Below, piece by piece: positions 8,782 through 16,091 of a stretch of DNA of 16,996 nucleotides. Made by a program: the position numbers and the translations under genes. Within the stretch, counting starts at the first letter, position 1. Every line of letters starts with the position of its first letter. The notes beneath the pieces are model-generated. The model did no database searches. It worked only from the letters and a program-made list of their open reading frames with translations, and was not told the origin of the DNA. Origin of the DNA: an uncultured Halioglobus sp. (lineage in GTDB: Bacteria > Pseudomonadota > Gammaproteobacteria > Pseudomonadales > Halieaceae); NCBI GenBank assembly GCA_905480565.1, contig CAJQQW010000403.1:1-16996 (forward strand), given 5' to 3'.

Positions 8782-9435
8782 CTAATCTGTCAATTGCAGT
8801 TCACGGGAGCGCAGAATCGCCTGGGCACGATTCGTCACGCGCAAAACCTGGTAAATGCTGTGCAAGTGCGCTTTTACCGTACCCTCTGCCATATTCAGGC
8901 GCCGGGCAATCACCTTGTTTGGAACACCCATTATTAACTGGTCGAAAACTTTTCTTTGCTTGGGCGAAAACTGCACGCTTTCCTCTGGCACTGACATATC
9001 CGGGTTTTTAATGTCTGCGGGCTCAAGGCCCATAAGACTCGCTGCATCGGGAGGAATGTAGGTACTACCTGCCAGTACAATCCGAATAGCGTTAATAAAT
9101 ATCTGCATGGAGGAATTCTTGGATACGAAGCCCTGAACCCCCTTTTCAAAGCACTCTGCGATGATGTCGGGCGAATATTGGCCTGAGAAAACAACGATCG
9201 GGATATCTGCATAGTTCTCGCGGATATACACCATGCCGTCTGCACCCGATACATCGGTAAGGCTGAGGTCGAGAATAAGCAATTGATAATCGGTATCCTG
9301 TTCGAGGACGCCTAATAATTCCTCAAAACTTCCTGCCGTATTCAATTCGTCAAAAATGCTGAGCGAGACCAGCGAAGTGACCAGCGCGTTGCGCACAATC
9401 GGATGGTCGTCGACGATGAGGGCTCGTTTAGCCAT
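8782..9435 (-). CDS. NarL/LuxR-family response regulator
   Basis: A 217-residue two-domain transcription regulator. The receiver domain (1-120) has the acidic pair VDDHP (Asp9, Asp10), phosphoacceptor Asp56 in LLILDLSLTD, Ser84 in VVFSGQ and Lys106 in GFVSKNSS, so it should be phosphorylated normally. A linker of about 35 residues leads to a LuxR-type helix-turn-helix (about 152-212) with FSPKQRKVFDQLIMGVPNKVIA and LNMAEGTVKAHLHSIYQVL, the usual DNA-contacting segment. No histidine kinase lies beside it, so it is an orphan regulator here. An AAGGAGA ribosome-binding site lies just upstream of the ATG. A perfect 10-base palindrome AGAGCGCTCT (9491-9500), 56 bases upstream of the ATG, could be an autoregulatory site (inference). 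Its targets are unknown; the protease operon is the nearest candidate downstream. Confidence 0.93.
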   Translation of the reverse strand: MAKRALIVDDHPIVRNALVTSLVSLSIFDELNTAGSFEELLGVLEQDTDYQLLILDLSLTDVSGADGMVYIRENYADIPIVVFSGQYSPDIIAECFEKGVQGFVSKNSSMQIFINAIRIVLAGSTYIPPDAASLMGLEPADIKNPDMSVPEESVQFSPKQRKVFDQLIMGVPNKVIARRLNMAEGTVKAHLHSIYQVLRVTNRAQAILRSRELQLTD

Positions 9436-9860
9436 TTCTCTTTTCTCCTTGCCCCCATATTTTTTATGATTTTGCCGTCACTCTATCAGAAGAGCGCTCT
9501 GTTTGCTCGCGCTCAATGCTCCAACCAGCGGGCCGGCTCGACACAACAACTTGCTGGTATGGGACTACCCCAAGAATAAAAAGCCTTTGCAGCGCAACGA
9601 GTAGTCGGTTCACTGCTCGCGTATGCGCCGCACCACCATGACCCCCCCAATAAAAGCTAAGGGCGGCCTATTGAACCGGGACGACACCAGGGAGGCTTAC
9701 CGCAATTCAGATGGAATGCGAAGCGAGCTAGGTGACGACGGCACCCACACGTTGGCGTCCGACGTCACAACAGGGCACGACCGAAACAGTAAGCTGACCC
9801 GACGAAATAAGCGCGAAACGCCGGGTCAGTCACAAGTGCTTTCCGAGACTCAAAAGCCAG
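9436..9860. other. Intergenic region between response regulator and phasin gene
   Basis: This 425-base stretch has no recognisable gene. It should contain the promoter of the response regulator at its left side and the 3' end of the phasin transcript at its right. Visible elements are the palindrome AGAGCGCTCT (9491-9500), ACCAGC (9522-9527) facing GCTGGT about 24 bases on, and the inverted repeat at 9794-9829. A plus-strand open frame from 9623 has polar, low-complexity content and overlaps the phasin gene, so it was not called. Confidence 0.5.
9794..9829 (-). terminator. Inverted repeat, weak terminator candidate of the phasin gene
   Basis: CTGACCCG (9794-9801) and CGGGTCAG (9822-9829) form an 8-bp perfect stem with a 20-base loop, starting 31 bases past the phasin stop on the minus strand. 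The sequence after it (CTTACTGTTTC) is not a clean T-run, so termination strength is doubtful. Confidence 0.35.
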
Positions 9861-10580
9861 TTATTTGCTGGCAGCCCGTCTCCCGCTGCTCGCCTTTTTG
9901 ACGGGCGCCTTGCCTTTTTTACGGCCGCTGCCCTTTGCCACTGTTGCGGACCTGCCAGACACAGACTTTCTAATTTCAACCGTCAGTTTTTTCCATGCTT
10001 TCCTATTGGCATCAACACGCTTGCTCACGATTTTCTGGGCCTTGGTATGAGTGCGCCTCGCGTCTTTTTGCAATGTCTGCAGATCTTTCCTTGCCCGGTC
10101 AACCAGTTTACGGAGTTCCTTGACCGCTTCGTCCCGATCGCCTCTTATCTTGCGCAGCTCACTTAGCAGTTCACGAAGCATCTCGTACTGCTGCCGAGCC
10201 ATGTCCGCATATCCCTCCACCACAGCCCGGTTCGCGTTCGCGACCGCCTCCATGTTCTTGTGGGAACTCTCCAGCACATCGCCCCAGGTATAACCCCCTA
10301 TCTTGAAGTCGTCTACATACCGTCCAATATCAAGACGCCGAGCGCCTGATTTTATATTGGTTTTTGCTTTAGGCTTGGCCTTGGCCTTGGGCTTCGCTTT
10401 GGCTTTGGCCTTGGGCTTCGCTTTGGCTTTGGCCTTGGGCTTCGCCTTGGGCTTCGCTTTGGCCTTGGGCTTCGCTTTGGCCTTGGGCTTCGCTTTGGCC
10501 TTGGGCTTCGCTTTAGCCTTGGGCTTCGCTTTGGCCTTCGCTCTGGTTTTGGATGTTGCCTTGGGTTTCGCCGCTGCCAT
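9861..10580 (-). CDS. Phasin-like protein with histone H1-like Ala-Lys-Pro repeat arm
   Basis: A 239-residue very basic protein. Residues about 4-73 are AKPKAK-type repeats resembling histone H1 tails and the DNA-binding arm of PhaF/AlgP. Residues about 80-185 are phasin-like and helical: [19 protein letters not shown], then [20 protein letters not shown] and a long charged coiled-coil stretch ([20 protein letters not shown]...). The last 35 residues are again Lys/Arg-rich. Phasins coat polyhydroxyalkanoate granules; PhaF-type proteins also bind DNA and help distribute granules at division. In Pseudomonas PhaF the repeat arm is C-terminal, whereas here the main arm is N-terminal. No PHA synthase or depolymerase is present in the window, so a general nucleoid-associated role is also possible. 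The start is fixed by GGAGG (within plus-strand 10588-10593) seven bases upstream of ATG. Confidence 0.8.
   Translation of the reverse strand: MAAAKPKATSKTRAKAKAKPKAKAKPKAKAKPKAKAKPKAKAKPKAKPKAKAKAKPKAKAKAKPKAKAKPKAKTNIKSGARRLDIGRYVDDFKIGGYTWGDVLESSHKNMEAVANANRAVVEGYADMARQQYEMLRELLSELRKIRGDRDEAVKELRKLVDRARKDLQTLQKDARRTHTKAQKIVSKRVDANRKAWKKLTVEIRKSVSGRSATVAKGSGRKKGKAPVKKASSGRRAASK
10370..10550. repeat. Imperfect tandem repeat encoding the AKPKAK arm
   Basis: About eight copies of GGGCTTCGC are embedded in units of 18-24 bases built from TTGGCC, TTGGGC, TTCGCT and TTTGGC, all in register with the phasin reading frame on the minus strand. The array explains the Ala-Lys-Pro repeats. Such near-identical units can gain or lose copies by slippage, so arm length may vary between strains and may be misassembled from short reads. 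Confidence 0.85.
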
Positions 10581-10617
10581 ACTAACTACCTCCGAAACTG
10601 AATTAATACTTCACTCT

Positions 10618-10631
10618 TGCCCTCAAGGGCA
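10618..10631. promoter_or_regulatory. Small palindrome upstream of the phasin gene
   Basis: TGCCC (10618-10622) and GGGCA (10627-10631) form a perfect 5-bp inverted repeat around TCAA, 38 bases upstream of the phasin ATG, in the 91-base gap that must also hold the NhaD 3' end. With no T-run after it, it looks more like a leader hairpin or operator than a terminator. Function is inferred only from position. Confidence 0.3.
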
Positions 10632-10671
10632 CCAATTTTACCCAGTGTAGACCGGGAATCGTTTTCTACCA

Positions 10672-12075
10672 TCACGTATTAATCAATAGATGAACCCAGA
10701 TGCTTGCGCCGTAGCCCAGCGCAATAATCGGAGTCCATCGCAAGTGCGTGGTAAAAGTATAATGGCCCCGGGCCTGACCCATCAACGCCACACCTGCCGC
10801 CGAACCGATAGACAATAAGCTACCGCCGACACCTGCTGTCAGCGTAACCAGTAGCCACTGCGCATTATCCATAGGCGGATTCATCGTCAGCACCGCAAAC
10901 ATAACCGGGATATTGTCAACAATTGCAGACATTACTCCAATCAGGATATTCGCATTCGTGTAACCGAGATAACCGTACATTGCCTCGGAGGCGATACCCA
11001 GATAGCCAATAAAGCCGAGGCCACCAACCGTAAGAATCACTCCATAGAAAAAGAATAACGTGTCCCACTCGGCCTGGCCGATTTTTGAAAAAACGTCGAA
11101 GTCATAGGGGTCATCATGCTCGCTGGGAGGGTCATCGTAGGATCGCCACCACGCCCGCGATTTGAGGCCAAGATAATAGCCATAGAGCTTCAGGTAGAGC
11201 AGCCCACCCATCATTCCATAGGCCGGAGGCACATGCAGAAAATTGTGCATGACCACTACAGTCGCAATCGTAAAGAGGAACAAGAGGGCCATCTGAATGC
11301 CGCCGTACATCAATCTGCGGCCTCCCTCCTCGGGCGCCGCAGGGGGCTTGCCCGTCGGCAATGCGAACTGCATAAAGACTGCCGGCACAAGATAATTAAC
11401 CAGAGATGGGACAAACAGATTTAGAAAATCAGTAAAGTGAAGAATACCCTTCTGCCACACCATCAGGGTCGTTATATCGCCAAAAGGGCTGAACGCACCG
11501 CCTGCATTTGCCGCGACCACAATGTTGGTACACGATACTCCAATAAAACGCGAATGGCCCTGGCCTACTGCCATCACAACGGCGCACATGATCAGTGCCG
11601 TTGTCAGATTATCCGCTATCGGCGAAAGCAAAAAAGACAGTATTCCGGTCAGCCAAAATAACGACCGATAGCCAAAGCCCCTCGAAACAAGCCAGTGACG
11701 CAATTCGTCAAACACACCACGCTCCAACATGGAGTTGATGTAGGTCATGGCTACCAGGAGAAAGAAAAATAGCTCGGCGTACTCAAGAAAATCGTGACGT
11801 ATACCCTCTGCTACTTTATCGGGGAGACCTGCCTGATTGTATGCTATCGCAATAACCAGCCAAACCAGCCCTGCGGCAGCCAGCATAGGCTTGGACTTCC
11901 GGAGATGAATACGCTCCTCGAGCACAACGAGCACATAGGCAGCGGCGAAGCCGAACAGAGATATGTACCCTACCCAAGAGCGGGTTAAATCCAGTGAATC
12001 ACCGGGTGAGGCACTTGAAATCGCAGGGTTACAAAATAACAACCCCGCCAATAGCGCCAGAGATATTCTCGCCAT
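10672..12075 (-). CDS. nhaD: NhaD-type Na+/H+ antiporter
   Basis: A 467-residue inner-membrane protein of the ion transporter superfamily. The frame opens further upstream, but the ATG at 12075 has GAGG about seven bases before it and begins a proper hydrophobic segment (MARISLALLAGLLFC), while the extra 33 residues are polar; I chose 12075. About a dozen membrane helices are visible. Signature segments include SPIADNLTTALIM (Asp in a helix break, about residues 151-163), NAGGAFSPFGDITTLMVW (190-207), SAIVDNIPVMFAVL and GGSLLSIGSAAGVALMG, all typical of NhaD. The protein should expel Na+ (and Li+) in exchange for protons, giving alkaline pH and salt tolerance, as expected in a marine bacterium. 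It is 146 bases downstream of the small membrane protein gene on the same strand. No regulatory gene of nhaR type is beside it. Confidence 0.92.
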   Translation of the reverse strand: MARISLALLAGLLFCNPAISSASPGDSLDLTRSWVGYISLFGFAAAYVLVVLEERIHLRKSKPMLAAAGLVWLVIAIAYNQAGLPDKVAEGIRHDFLEYAELFFFLLVAMTYINSMLERGVFDELRHWLVSRGFGYRSLFWLTGILSFLLSPIADNLTTALIMCAVVMAVGQGHSRFIGVSCTNIVVAANAGGAFSPFGDITTLMVWQKGILHFTDFLNLFVPSLVNYLVPAVFMQFALPTGKPPAAPEEGGRRLMYGGIQMALLFLFTIATVVVMHNFLHVPPAYGMMGGLLYLKLYGYYLGLKSRAWWRSYDDPPSEHDDPYDFDVFSKIGQAEWDTLFFFYGVILTVGGLGFIGYLGIASEAMYGYLGYTNANILIGVMSAIVDNIPVMFAVLTMNPPMDNAQWLLVTLTAGVGGSLLSIGSAAGVALMGQARGHYTFTTHLRWTPIIALGYGASIWVHLLINT

Positions 12076-12221
12076 TCTTGGCCTCGCCTCTCTTCTAGTC
12101 TGCTGCACATGTGCTTGGAGCACGGGGCAGTATACTGAATGAAAGACCTTCGCCCCCCCATTTTCAGCGGTCAAATTTCACCAGAATAGGAATTGAAGGC
12201 TAGATCGAGCAACCCACTTGA

Positions 12222-12623
12222 TCAGTTAGGTTCTGTCTTACATGCCAACAATTGCGGAATAGAGCATCCTGTCACCTTCATCGCACCAAACACATAAACT
12301 AGCCCAATAGGCAGGTCTATTGCCAGCAACCAGTACTCCCACGACTCGGCCAGCAGATTGGGAACCGCATAAAGCACGGCGCAGATGGCCGAGAGTCTCA
12401 CCAGCCCCTGCCAGAAAAATACAGGGGCACGGTTAGTCATATCATGTGACGACCACATCAATAGCGCCGCGGCCATCATCAGAAAAGTCCCTAATGTAAT
12501 AAGAGGAACGAACTGCCCTTTTAGCGGCTCCGACGCCATGGCTATGCCAATAGCACCCGCCCAAGTGCCCGCACCGACAAGAAAATCGGAAAGCCCTGTC
12601 CACCAGATAAATTTTTGTAACAT
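12222..12623 (-). CDS. Small four-helix membrane protein downstream of the P450
   Basis: A 133-residue protein I cannot place in a named family. The open frame extends upstream into the P450 gene, but the ATG at 12623 is preceded by a good GGAGG site (in AATCTGGAGGTCACAAA), so that start was chosen. Four hydrophobic stretches are visible: FLVGAGTWAGAIGIAMA, FVPLITLGTFLMMAAALLMW, FFWQGLVRLSAICAVLYAV, and YWLLAIDLPIGLVYVFGAM. The pattern resembles small unnamed inner-membrane proteins, with no catalytic motif; two Cys lie near the C-terminus. It starts 43 bases after the P450 stop on the same strand, so the two are probably co-transcribed. A role linked to the P450 substrate is possible but unsupported. 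Confidence 0.72.
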   Translation of the reverse strand: MLQKFIWWTGLSDFLVGAGTWAGAIGIAMASEPLKGQFVPLITLGTFLMMAAALLMWSSHDMTNRAPVFFWQGLVRLSAICAVLYAVPNLLAESWEYWLLAIDLPIGLVYVFGAMKVTGCSIPQLLACKTEPN

Positions 12624-12666
12624 TTTGTGACCTCCAGATTGCGCGCCAACTAACGCGCTGAAAGAA

Positions 12667-13923
12667 TTATCCAGCTTCTGTGTCAAAGGAAATGTGCATT
12701 TCCTTGATGCCAGGTATAAAATTGGACACCAAATTATGTGGTGTGCTTTTAAGTCGCGGGTTGCGCATCCGCGGAACAATCTCTTCAAACATAACAGACA
12801 ATTCCTTTCGCGCCAGGTGAGAGCCAATACAGAAGTGCTGGCCTACACCGAAGGTTCGGTGCTGATTTTTGAGATCTTTCATGCGCTGCCCGCGAGTAAC
12901 ATCGAAGACGTCTGCATCGTCTCCAAACTGCTCCGGATCGTGATTTACAGATGGATAAAACAACCTCACAAGGTCGCCTTTCCTGATTTTTTTTCCGCCC
13001 AAGGTAACATCTGCTGTTGCGGTGCGCTGCATTTGAATAAAGGGTGGGTAAAAACGGAGTATTTCTTCCACTGCATCAGGAATTAGTCCCGGGCTGTCAA
13101 TTAGCAACTGATGCTGGTCAGGGTTTTCGATAAGCAGTCGCATACCCTGACTAGTCGCAGTGCGAGTCGTTTCAACAGCCCCTGCGATTAGAATCAGGAA
13201 GAACGAGCAGAACTCGAACTCGTTAAGGCTCTCACCTTCAACGACACCGTTCAGTAAAGCATTAATAACCGTGCCTCCCTTTGGATCAGCCTTGTGACTT
13301 GCAGCCAACTCCATCGCGATCTCAAAGATCTGCGCTGCAGCTAACTGTCCGTCTTCTGCAGAGACATCCATCTCAGGGTCGTCCATGCCTATCATGACAT
13401 CAACCAGGCCAGAGAATGTCTGGCGTTTCTCTGCGGGCATCTCCATCAATGAGCAAATAACAAATAACGGCATCTCCGCAGCCACCTCTGACACGAACTC
13501 ACACTCGCCCCGGGGTATGACTTTATCTATTATATTTCTGGCGTAATCTCGCATCAAAGGTTCGAGTGCATCTACCGCTTTGCTGGTAAAAGCATTACTC
13601 ACGACGCGTCGATACTTGATGTGATCCGGCGGATCCATATTGATAATCAACTGACGCATGATTTCCAGCGACTCCGGGTCGCTACCCCCGGGCTGTGGGT
13701 GCGCCAAATTAATACTGGAGGAAAATTTTGCGGGGTTTTTAGAGACAAAATCGAGTTCTTCACGTCTTGTAATAGCCCAGTAGTCGCCACCTGTGCCTGG
13801 TGCGCCATCCTGGTATGAGACAGGCTGCTCAGACCGCAGCCTCGCAAAAGCATCAAAAGGAAGGCCGCGATTATGGGTCATCGGGTTCATCAGGTCTGCC
13901 TGAAATGGGCATTTATCTGTCAT
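12667..13923 (-). CDS. Cytochrome P450 (soluble bacterial type)
   Basis: A 418-residue class I-type P450, normal length. Motifs in order: MDPPDHIKYRR (96-106) in the C-helix that holds a haem propionate; AGAVETT (247-253), the I-helix oxygen-activating motif with Glu251-Thr252; EEILR with Glu287 and Arg290, the K-helix ExxR; and FGVGQHFCIGSHLAR with haem-ligand Cys365. It inserts one oxygen atom into a substrate using electrons from a ferredoxin and reductase. The DPPDH and AGxETT variants are common in P450s acting on steroids, terpenes and fatty acids (for example the CYP125/CYP142 group), so a lipophilic substrate is likely, but this is inference. No ferredoxin gene adjoins it. It has no membrane anchor. 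The ATG at 13923 has only a weak GGGA site; a small membrane protein gene follows, and the PPOX/hydrolase pair is divergent. Confidence 0.94.
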   Translation of the reverse strand: MTDKCPFQADLMNPMTHNRGLPFDAFARLRSEQPVSYQDGAPGTGGDYWAITRREELDFVSKNPAKFSSSINLAHPQPGGSDPESLEIMRQLIINMDPPDHIKYRRVVSNAFTSKAVDALEPLMRDYARNIIDKVIPRGECEFVSEVAAEMPLFVICSLMEMPAEKRQTFSGLVDVMIGMDDPEMDVSAEDGQLAAAQIFEIAMELAASHKADPKGGTVINALLNGVVEGESLNEFEFCSFFLILIAGAVETTRTATSQGMRLLIENPDQHQLLIDSPGLIPDAVEEILRFYPPFIQMQRTATADVTLGGKKIRKGDLVRLFYPSVNHDPEQFGDDADVFDVTRGQRMKDLKNQHRTFGVGQHFCIGSHLARKELSVMFEEIVPRMRNPRLKSTPHNLVSNFIPGIKEMHISFDTEAG

Positions 13924-14334
13924 GGCAATTCCCGGTCCGGTTTTTATTTGCTGTTTCAGTCGGCTGCTACGCAGGCGAGCAGATCAACGCGCCCCACCAG
14001 CCCACGCCTGTGGACAGCAAGTGTACAACAGGGCCGCCAATTACTCACCCTGCCGCAGACACACCCAGTGTGTGAAGCAATCGGCGCGGGCGCACTGCAA
14101 CAGATGCATCGGGCTACCGCCGGTATTGCCACGCAGGTTTCCAACTCAGTCATACGCACGCGCGTGTCTCGTAAGCTAAATACGGCCAGCCATATTCCGT
14201 TCGGTCACGTTGATTCTATTCGGCGCCGTCTGACTCACACCGCGCTTGATTATTACTTGCATAGTGAGCGTTGAACAGCCATGTTATCGGTTATCTCTAG
14301 CACATACCTATTTAATAAAAACTGAAGGTAAACC
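13924..14334. other. Divergent intergenic region between the P450 and PPOX genes
   Basis: This 411-base stretch must contain promoters for both directions. It holds two symmetric sites: ACACAC (14059-14064) facing GTGTGT (14068-14073) around CCA, and the perfect 10-base palindrome CACGCGCGTG (14157-14166). Either could be an operator. Plus-strand open frames here (for example from 13905, ending 14075, with a lipoprotein-like start FLFAVSVGC but no ribosome-binding site) have no recognisable family features. They also run antisense to the P450 start, so I did not call them. Confidence 0.5.
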
Positions 14335-14784
14335 ATGTCGACCGTTTCAGTTGAAGATAAAGATGCTTTTTTTAAAGATGTTGAAACAGCCGCAAAAAAG
14401 TCTGTCTGGTGCGCGTTGGCGACAATTGCGGGAAATGAGCCGCGGGTGCGCATGGTACACCCCACATGGGAAAACGACATACTGTGGATAGCAACGGGGC
14501 CGAGCACCGCAAAAGTACGACAAATGCAGCAGAACGAATCGGTTGATATCCAATTTCAGGTTGCACCTGACGCTTTCATACACCTGCTTGTCCGAGGCAA
14601 GGCCGAGATTTTCAACGACGAGGTGACCAAAAGCCGAGTATGGGATGTAATGGATTACGACCTGTTTCAATTCTGGCCTGATGGACCAGAAAGCGAGGAA
14701 TATTGTGTGGTCAAAGTGATACCAAGCCGCGTAGAACTGTCCGAAATGTTTGGAACCATGAACAAACGTGTATGGAGCGCTTGA
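14335..14784 (+). CDS. PPOX-type flavin-nucleotide-binding family protein
   Basis: A 149-residue protein with the split-barrel pattern of the pyridoxamine 5'-phosphate oxidase-like superfamily: WCALATIAGNEPRVRMVHPTW (strands 1-3), DILWIATGPSTAKVRQMQQN (the segment resembling ...TxxxSxKxxxLxxNP that contacts FMN) and VDIQFQV, then LLVRGKAEIFND. It is closest in pattern to the short general-stress-protein-26 type. Members bind FMN or F420, or have lost cofactor; the exact reaction is unknown. The ATG has GAAGG (14324-14328) six bases upstream. The hydrolase gene follows after 18 bases, so they form an operon. The shared divergent control region with the P450 suggests a linked role in redox processing of small lipophilic compounds, which is inference. 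Confidence 0.8.
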   Translation: MSTVSVEDKDAFFKDVETAAKKSVWCALATIAGNEPRVRMVHPTWENDILWIATGPSTAKVRQMQQNESVDIQFQVAPDAFIHLLVRGKAEIFNDEVTKSRVWDVMDYDLFQFWPDGPESEEYCVVKVIPSRVELSEMFGTMNKRVWSA

Positions 14785-14802
14785 AGCGCTAAAGGCCCCG
14801 CC

Positions 14803-15693
14803 GTGAATCAGAGCCCGGAACTGAAAGCTATTCTAAACTCTATTCCCGCAGACTTTGCCGATCCCGCTGCTGATTACCAAAGTGTTCGCAAAACCTTTGA
14901 GGGCTTTCATGGACACCCTACCGGCAGTGACTTGCAAATCACCTTTTCCACATACGGTGGCGTCCGGTGCGGCGAATACGAACTCCGCGGCGGCCTGAAT
15001 CACCCGATCGCGTTTCACTGTCACGGCGGCGCATTTGTATCCACACCTCTGGATGAGTACCATTTCTACGCTGAGATTATCGCCCGGCAAACGGGCTGCC
15101 GCGTCGTTATGCCTGACTACCAACTAGCCCCTGAACACCCCTGGCCAGCAGCACCAGATGACTGTTTTCAGGCCTATGTGGGTCTGCTGGAATCCGGTAT
15201 TCCTCACTCCGCTATTGTTCTCTTTGGAGAATCATGCGGCGGCAGTCTGGCCCTGGCATTACTGACAAGACTACGCGATGAAAATTTGCCGATGCCCGCG
15301 TGTTTTATATCACTGACCGGGTGGTTCGATTTGTCTGTTGCAGGTCGATCTATCGAGGGACGCGACCCGTTCCTGTCAGCGCAGTGGGTACGCAACCGGG
15401 GGCTGGACTATACGGGGGGCGCACTGCCCCTCGATGACCCGGCGGTATCTCCTGCATATGCAGACCTCAGTGGGCTACCACCGCTGTATTTACAAATTGG
15501 ACAATACGACACAGTCAGGGAGGGCGCTCTCACTCTGGGAGCGTCCGCTTTGCAGGACGGGGTGGATGTATTGATGGAGAGCTGGCCCGGCATGGTCCAC
15601 GGATGGCACGGTCTGGTCAACGCGGGCGTGCCGGAAGCAGCTGCCGCCTGGAAGGCGATACGCCACTACCTAGAATCAGCCTGCGATGTCTAG
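14803..15693 (+). CDS. HSL-family alpha/beta-hydrolase (esterase/lipase)
   Basis: A 296-residue hydrolase starting with GTG at 14803 (AAGG about seven bases upstream; no nearby in-frame ATG). The oxyanion-hole motif is CHGGAF with His74-Gly75-Gly76, followed by the family landmark DYQLAPEHPWPAAPDD (105-120). The nucleophile elbow is GESCGG with Ser144, whereas the family usually has GDSAGG; Asp236 (GQYDTV) and His266 (GMVHGWH) complete the triad. It should cleave short- to medium-chain esters, probably in the cytoplasm since no signal peptide is seen. Its place after the PPOX gene and opposite the P450 fits breakdown of an ester-bearing lipid or of a product made by the P450. The stop overlaps the DoxX-like gene stop on the other strand by the four bases CTAG. 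Confidence 0.9.
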   Translation: MNQSPELKAILNSIPADFADPAADYQSVRKTFEGFHGHPTGSDLQITFSTYGGVRCGEYELRGGLNHPIAFHCHGGAFVSTPLDEYHFYAEIIARQTGCRVVMPDYQLAPEHPWPAAPDDCFQAYVGLLESGIPHSAIVLFGESCGGSLALALLTRLRDENLPMPACFISLTGWFDLSVAGRSIEGRDPFLSAQWVRNRGLDYTGGALPLDDPAVSPAYADLSGLPPLYLQIGQYDTVREGALTLGASALQDGVDVLMESWPGMVHGWHGLVNAGVPEAAAAWKAIRHYLESACDV

Positions 15694-16079
15694 GCGCGCG
15701 GGCTGTCACTCGCCGGCATACGGGTAGACCACCAGATCAGTAACAGCAGACCAACCTGCAACACGAGGCGAATCGTCAGGAAAGCAGGGGGAACATCGGG
15801 GAAGAGATCAGGGTTCAGCCACATGTGTATGTTGGCCGGAGTAACGCAAATGACCAACAGTATCAATCCGTTACCCGCCCACTGACGCAATGATGGCAGC
15901 ATTATCCCGATCGCACCCAGTATTTCGAAGATACCACTTATGTAGACAATTTCTGTGTGAAAGCCGATCCAGGGCGGCATGATAGATTCAAAGAAAGCAG
16001 GATCGGTAAAGTGGGTTATGCCTCCTACCATAAAAAAAAGGAATACTATCGCCAGACCCAAGTTTTTTGCGGTAAACAC
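15690..16079 (-). CDS. DoxX-like membrane protein
   Basis: A 129-residue protein with four predicted helices: LGLAIVFLFFMVGGITHFTD, IVYISGIFEILGAIGIMLPS, NGLILLVICVTPANIHMWL, and LTIRLVLQVGLLLLIWW. The GxxHF and GIFEILGAIG patterns are typical of the DoxX/DoxD family, small inner-membrane proteins often linked to redox or quinone chemistry though individual roles are mostly unknown. The start is GTG at 16079 with a strong GGGAGGTG site about five bases upstream; no ATG in frame is better placed. It is the last gene of the minus-strand set, 12 bases after the carboxylesterase. Its stop TAG lies within CTAG shared with the convergent hydrolase gene. Confidence 0.82.
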   Translation of the reverse strand: MFTAKNLGLAIVFLFFMVGGITHFTDPAFFESIMPPWIGFHTEIVYISGIFEILGAIGIMLPSLRQWAGNGLILLVICVTPANIHMWLNPDLFPDVPPAFLTIRLVLQVGLLLLIWWSTRMPASDSPRA

Positions 16080-16091
16080 TGCACACCTCCC

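Noticed and set aside
9623..9901. Plus-strand frame of 92 codons
   Set aside because: Polar, no family features, overlaps the 3' end of the phasin gene; likely chance.
10370..10550. CRISPR-like repeat array
   Set aside because: Units are contiguous coding repeats in frame with the phasin; there are no unique spacers.
10303..10650. Plus-strand frame rich in Ala-Leu-Gly-Phe that looks like a membrane protein
   Set aside because: It is the antisense reading of the Lys-Ala-Pro repeats; the periodic hydrophobic pattern comes from the DNA repeat, and the minus-strand frame has a strong ribosome-binding site.
12075..12174. Longer NhaD start at 12174
   Set aside because: The extra 33 residues are polar and unlike NhaD; the ATG at 12075 has a GAGG site and begins the hydrophobic N-terminus.
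13800..14274. Plus-strand frames opposite the P450 start, one with a lipoprotein-like N-terminus
   Set aside because: They lack a ribosome-binding site and any recognisable domain, overlap the P450 start antisense, and one stops after 56 codons from its best start.
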